57,549 nucleotides of DNA from Clostridia bacterium (GTDB lineage Bacteria > Bacillota > Clostridia > UBA1212). The notes below the pieces were generated by a model. The model was not told where the DNA came from. It did no database searches and was given only the letters and a program-made list of their open reading frames with translations. The position numbers and the translations under genes are program-made. How positions within the stretch are numbered: the stretch's first letter is position 1; each line of letters opens with the position of its first letter. Shown in pieces: positions 54,132 through 57,549 of this stretch. The stretch is from contig JAGDAX010000163.1 in assembly GCA_017848335.1 (NCBI GenBank), forward strand, positions 1-57,549. The letters run 5' to 3'.

Positions 54132-55754
54132 TTGAAAAAGAAACCTTCCGGGACCAAACTCAATAGCGACACGGCCTTGCCGGGCAGCGCGGCCCGGCAG
54201 GGCAAAAAGCCCCGCTTCAAGGAATTTTTCTACATTTCCTTCTGTCTGTTTATTGCCTTTTTCCTGCTGACCGTCTACGTCACAGGGGGAAGCAGTCTGA
54301 AGGCGGCGCTCTTCTCGGACACGTCGGACACGTTCATGGACCACTATAACAGCGTGGTTTACAACGGTGTTGACGATCCATACGAGATATTGGTGGTCTA
54401 CCCGCCGCTGGCGTCGCTGCTTTACAAGCTCTGCAATATGATCATTCCCGGGGACGATTACCGGACGCTGGTGACGGACCCGTCGATACTGGCGCAGGAG
54501 CGGGCCATCAAGGTGGGCCAGTCCTTCGTGTTCCAGTTCATACTTTACGCGGTTTTTTCCATCATCATTTACGTGGCGGCGGTGTCGCTGCTCAAGAAGG
54601 GATCCGGCACCGAGAAGCTGTTCTTCGTGCTGGTGACGGTGTTTTCGTCGCCCTTCCTGTATATGGCGGACCGCGGCAACAACGTGCTGCTGCCTGTGGC
54701 ATTCTCGATCTTCTTCCTGATCTTCTTTGACCACAAGAGCAAGCTGCTGCGGGAGCTGGCGCTCATTTCGCTGGCGGTGGCCATCGGGCTCAAGATCTAC
54801 CCGGCGGCGTTCCTGGTGCTCTTCATCGCCAGGCGCAAATACAAGGAGCTTTTGAGGGAGCTCGGCTACGTTTTCGTCACGCTGATACTGCCCTTCTTCA
54901 TATTCTACAACGGATTTTCCAGCATGAAGCTGATGCTGCACAACCTGCTGGGCTTCGACGCAAAGCGGACCACCGAGGACAACATCGGCGGCCAGCTGGA
55001 CTTTAAGCGGATGTTTTTCTTCCTCTACGGCGGCCTGAGGCGCTACACGGGCATCACCATATCCGACAATATGCGCGAGCTCTACGCCACGCTGTGCAGG
55101 TTCGGCATGTCTGCGGTCTGCGGCCTGGGGGCGCTCTTCTCCAAGAAGCTCTGGAAGCAGACGCTGCTGCTTTCGGCGGTGATCTACGGCTTCCCGGGGT
55201 CGGCGTCCACGTACATTCTGCTGTTTTTGGTCATTCCGACGGCGCTCTTTTTGGACACCGAGAAGAAGGCCAGCCTCAAAAATTACGCGTACCTCGCCCT
55301 CATGGTGCTGGCGCAGATCCCGGTGATACTCCGCAGCAACGGCGAATTCAGCCGCTACTGGCCCACCAAGGTCTCCAGCCTGGCGATCGCGGGCATTGTG
55401 TTACTGGCGTTCCTCGAGATGATCTCGGCCTTCGCGGCCTGGAACGAGGCGCGGCGGCGCGACGGCAAGCCGCTTTTCCGCACGGCCCGGGAGACGGTGC
55501 GCGAGTACGTGAAATATATGCTGAAAACAGGCGAAAAGGGCGCTGTCCGCGAAGCTGAGCAGCTGACTCTTTTTGACGTGGCGGCCACCCCGGAATATTT
55601 TCCAACCGCGGCCGGAGCGGAAAATCCCCCGGCACCGGCATCGGTTTCTGCACCGGAACAGGCTCCGGCACCGGCACAGGCACCGGCACAGGACGCTCTT
55701 ATCGCGCAAGACCCGGACGGCGATCCCGCAGCAAAGGAGGGCGGCGAGTCATGA
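54132..55754 (+). CDS. GT87/DUF2029-like membrane glycosyltransferase 1
   Basis: 540 residues with about ten membrane helices. Seen: SDTSDTFMDHYNSVVY followed by VVYPPLASLLYKL, the D...Y-P-P layout of polyprenyl-phosphate-sugar-dependent (GT87-type) transferases, and RGNNVLLPVAF. The C-terminal cytoplasmic tail ends in Pro/Ala repeats (PAPASVSAPEQAPAPAQA). The start is TTG with AAGGAG 8 nt upstream. Its stop overlaps the start of its paralogue by four bases (ATGA). Confidence 0.78.
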   Translation: MKKKPSGTKLNSDTALPGSAARQGKKPRFKEFFYISFCLFIAFFLLTVYVTGGSSLKAALFSDTSDTFMDHYNSVVYNGVDDPYEILVVYPPLASLLYKLCNMIIPGDDYRTLVTDPSILAQERAIKVGQSFVFQFILYAVFSIIIYVAAVSLLKKGSGTEKLFFVLVTVFSSPFLYMADRGNNVLLPVAFSIFFLIFFDHKSKLLRELALISLAVAIGLKIYPAAFLVLFIARRKYKELLRELGYVFVTLILPFFIFYNGFSSMKLMLHNLLGFDAKRTTEDNIGGQLDFKRMFFFLYGGLRRYTGITISDNMRELYATLCRFGMSAVCGLGALFSKKLWKQTLLLSAVIYGFPGSASTYILLFLVIPTALFLDTEKKASLKNYAYLALMVLAQIPVILRSNGEFSRYWPTKVSSLAIAGIVLLAFLEMISAFAAWNEARRRDGKPLFRTARETVREYVKYMLKTGEKGAVREAEQLTLFDVAATPEYFPTAAGAENPPAPASVSAPEQAPAPAQAPAQDALIAQDPDGDPAAKEGGES

Positions 55755-57238
55755 AAACCAGCGTAACCCCCCTCAGATCCGACAGGGACAAAACCTATTA
55801 CAAAACCGTTTTCTACTTCATCTCCGGTGTGTTCGCGGCGTCCTTCTTCATACTGCTTCTGACGACTGGCGGCTACGCGGCGAGGGGCATCCTTTTCGCG
55901 TCCAGAGAGCAGACGTTTATGGACTTCTTCAACAGCCTGCTGTCCACCTCCAAGAACCCCTACGAGAACTACTCCTTCTACCCGCCCTTCGCCATGCTTT
56001 GCTACAAGCTGCTGCTTTACATGGTGCCCGGCAAGGTCCTCGACAGGGTCATTGTGAGCCGCTCCGCCACCTCCTTCAGCCCCGACGCGAAGCTTTTCCA
56101 ACAGCTTTACTTCCCCTTCATACTGTACTCGCTGCTGACTGTCATCCTGTTGTTTTTTGCCTTAAAATCGGCAAAATCCGGCAAGACAGCCGAGCGCGTC
56201 GCCTTCATATTCCTGGCCTTCACCTCGGCGCCCATGCTCTTCATGCTCGAGCGCGCCAACAATATCATCATCCCGCTGTTCCTCCTGATCTACTTCGTGA
56301 AGCAAAAGGACAGCGAGCGGCGGCTGAACCGCGAATTGGCCCTGGCGGCCCTTGGCGTGGCGGCGGCCTTCAAGATCTACCCCATCCTGTTCTGCGCCCT
56401 CCTCCTGCACGAGAAGCGCATCAAGGACATCCTGAAGGTGGCGGCGTACTTCCTGGTCCTGTCGATCCCTCCGATATTCATCTTCTTCGGCGGCATCGGC
56501 AGCTTCCGCATGATCGTTGAAAACCTGGCGATCTACGGCGACAAGCACGGCCTTGCCATCGGCTCGCAGCTGAACTTCGCCAAGACGGTCATTTTCCCCT
56601 TCACGTACAGCACGGTCTCCAGCGACCTCCTGCTCCGCATCGGTCAGGCCTTCAAGGTCACCGTCACCCTGTTCGCCTCCGTCGGCGCGGTCTTTGCCCG
56701 CAAAGAATGGCAGCGCGCGGCCCTGGTCTGCTGCATCATTTACGGCTACCCTGCCGCCTGCAGCACCTACCTGCTGACGTTTTTCCTCATCCCGATAATG
56801 CTCCTCCTCGACACCGAGAAGGAAAACTCCCCCGTATCATACGCGTCCCTCGTCCTTATGACGCTGACGCAGATCCTGCTGGTGGTGCCGAACCCCTTGA
56901 CGGGCGCCTTCACCAGAGACGTGCCCACCAAGGTCACCAGCTACGCAATAATCCTCCTCACCGTTTTGCTCTCCGCGAAGGGCTGCCTTGACGCCGCCGA
57001 CGCCGCGGCGCAGCACCTCAAGGTCCGCAAGTCCGTCTGCATATTCGCGGAAATTCTTCTCACCGCAGGCGTGCTGGCCGTGGTGCTCCTGCTGGGCCGG
57101 TCAAGCGTCTTCGGGCTCGTGAAGATCCCCGGCCTCTCCGGCCTGCTCGTCAATCTCATCTTCTGCGGCGGCCTCCTGCTGGCGCTTGTAATCCTCGCGG
57201 CGATAAGGTATACTGTGGTGAGACGGAAGAAGCTATAG
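55751..57238 (+). CDS. GT87/DUF2029-like membrane glycosyltransferase 2
   Basis: 495 residues, paralogue of the preceding gene: SREQTFMDFFNSLLS, YENYSFYPPFAMLCYKLL, LERANNIIIPLFLLIYF, GSQLNFAKTVIFPFTY, LLDTEKENSPVSYASLVLM, with about eleven helices and a basic end (RRKKL). Translational coupling to its paralogue suggests they act together, perhaps as successive sugar transferases on one lipid-linked chain. Confidence 0.78.
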   Translation: MKTSVTPLRSDRDKTYYKTVFYFISGVFAASFFILLLTTGGYAARGILFASREQTFMDFFNSLLSTSKNPYENYSFYPPFAMLCYKLLLYMVPGKVLDRVIVSRSATSFSPDAKLFQQLYFPFILYSLLTVILLFFALKSAKSGKTAERVAFIFLAFTSAPMLFMLERANNIIIPLFLLIYFVKQKDSERRLNRELALAALGVAAAFKIYPILFCALLLHEKRIKDILKVAAYFLVLSIPPIFIFFGGIGSFRMIVENLAIYGDKHGLAIGSQLNFAKTVIFPFTYSTVSSDLLLRIGQAFKVTVTLFASVGAVFARKEWQRAALVCCIIYGYPAACSTYLLTFFLIPIMLLLDTEKENSPVSYASLVLMTLTQILLVVPNPLTGAFTRDVPTKVTSYAIILLTVLLSAKGCLDAADAAAQHLKVRKSVCIFAEILLTAGVLAVVLLLGRSSVFGLVKIPGLSGLLVNLIFCGGLLLALVILAAIRYTVVRRKKL

Positions 57239-57443
57239 GCTAGAGGCTAGAGACTAGGTGGCCGGGGATCTCGGCAGCTGCTGAACGAAAAGGAACCCGC
57301 GTCTGCATTTTGAGACGCGAACGATTCACGCGAGAGCGTGCTCAGTGAGAGGCTCAATATGCTGCGCGGTGGCTATAGTCCGGAGATCTCGGCAGCTGCT
57401 GAACGAAGCAGTATGAACAACAAATCACAAAGGAGAAAACAAC
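57239..57443. repeat. Dispersed repeats upstream of the last gene
   Basis: GATCTCGGCAGCTGCTGAAC occurs at 57267 and again at 57385; between them is the element also present at 24248-24365 (GCATTTTGAGAC, ACGATTCACGCG, GCGTGCTCAGTGAG). Confidence 0.85.
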
Positions 57444-57549
57444 ATGAAAATCAGACTTGCCGACTATGTCGCTGACTTCCTCGTAAACCACGGAGTCACG
57501 GACGTCTTCAGTGTTGTCGGAGGAGGCGCAATGCACCTCAATGACGCCA
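57444..57549 (+). CDS. ThDP-dependent enzyme, N-terminus only
   Basis: 35 codons, cut by the window end. MKIRLADYVADFLVNHGVTD followed by VFSVVGGGAMHLNDA matches the first strand-helix of thiamine-diphosphate enzymes such as acetolactate-synthase-like proteins. AAGGAG lies 9 nt before the ATG. Exact enzyme cannot be told. The preceding LicD and glycosyltransferase genes leave a role in activated-sugar or aminoethylphosphonate chemistry possible. Confidence 0.7.
   Translation, partial: MKIRLADYVADFLVNHGVTDVFSVVGGGAMHLNDA

Overview
The window looks like a chromosome segment of an anaerobic, Gram-positive, low-oxygen Firmicute of the Clostridia type, probably uncultured. The reasons are strong AGGAGG-type ribosome binding sites, TTGACA/TATAAT promoters spaced by 17 bases, a monomeric group-B-like [FeFe] hydrogenase, lipoproteins and surface proteins with a C-terminal TG-plus-membrane anchor, a LicD-type cell-envelope enzyme and a WYL regulator. 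No rRNA, tRNA or CRISPR array was seen. Most of the DNA is GC-rich, but 13.3-16.8 kb and especially 41.3-50.1 kb are clearly AT-rich and look acquired.

Layout. 1-0.7 kb: the start of a divergent AlbA_2/Schlafen-like gene behind an array of TTGNCAAG sites, and a serine recombinase remnant. 0.8-4.8 kb: an acyl-CoA synthetase-like enzyme and the hydrogenase, with a probable C-rich small RNA between them. 4.9-11.1 kb: a large GT-C-like membrane protein, a 262-bp tandem repeat, a D-lyxose isomerase, a CDF metal exporter and a PLP aminotransferase (the last two overlap by 4 bases). 11.2-16.9 kb: two AAA_14/DUF4143 ATPases, one bracketed by 120-bp direct repeats, a decayed trigger-factor fragment and a lipoprotein gene broken at two poly-A tracts. 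17.1-20.3 kb: two paralogous surface proteins. 21.0-24.1 kb: a 1010-residue lipoprotein.

24.6-34.0 kb is a leftward operon-like cluster: a membrane-anchored McrB-like AAA+ ATPase, a coiled-coil protein with a DUF2357-like motif, a second membrane-anchored AAA+ ATPase, a single-pass membrane protein, and a 1382-residue membrane transglutaminase with Ig-like repeats. I regard this as the best candidate for an undescribed system: paired cytoplasmic motors coupled to an extracytoplasmic crosslinking or processing enzyme.

34.5-41.5 kb carries a lipoprotein sharing a domain with the 17-20 kb surface proteins, a cyclophilin-like lipoprotein, an MBL-fold hydrolase, a flavodoxin, two small unknown proteins and a WYL regulator. 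42.0-49.7 kb is the AT-rich cluster: promoter, ~490-nt leader with a Cys-rich small ORF, an ABC-class ATPase of the PF09818 type, two overlapping ABC exporter half-transporters and a BtrH-like protein; a peptide or small-molecule export/maturation system is likely. 50.7-57.5 kb returns to GC-rich DNA with metG, a LicD-like gene, two overlapping GT87-like membrane glycosyltransferases and the start of a ThDP-dependent enzyme.

A recurring peculiarity is the spread of short tandem repeats, both in intergenic DNA and as in-frame minisatellites inside otherwise conserved enzymes. All family assignments rest on reading motifs by eye; no database search was run.
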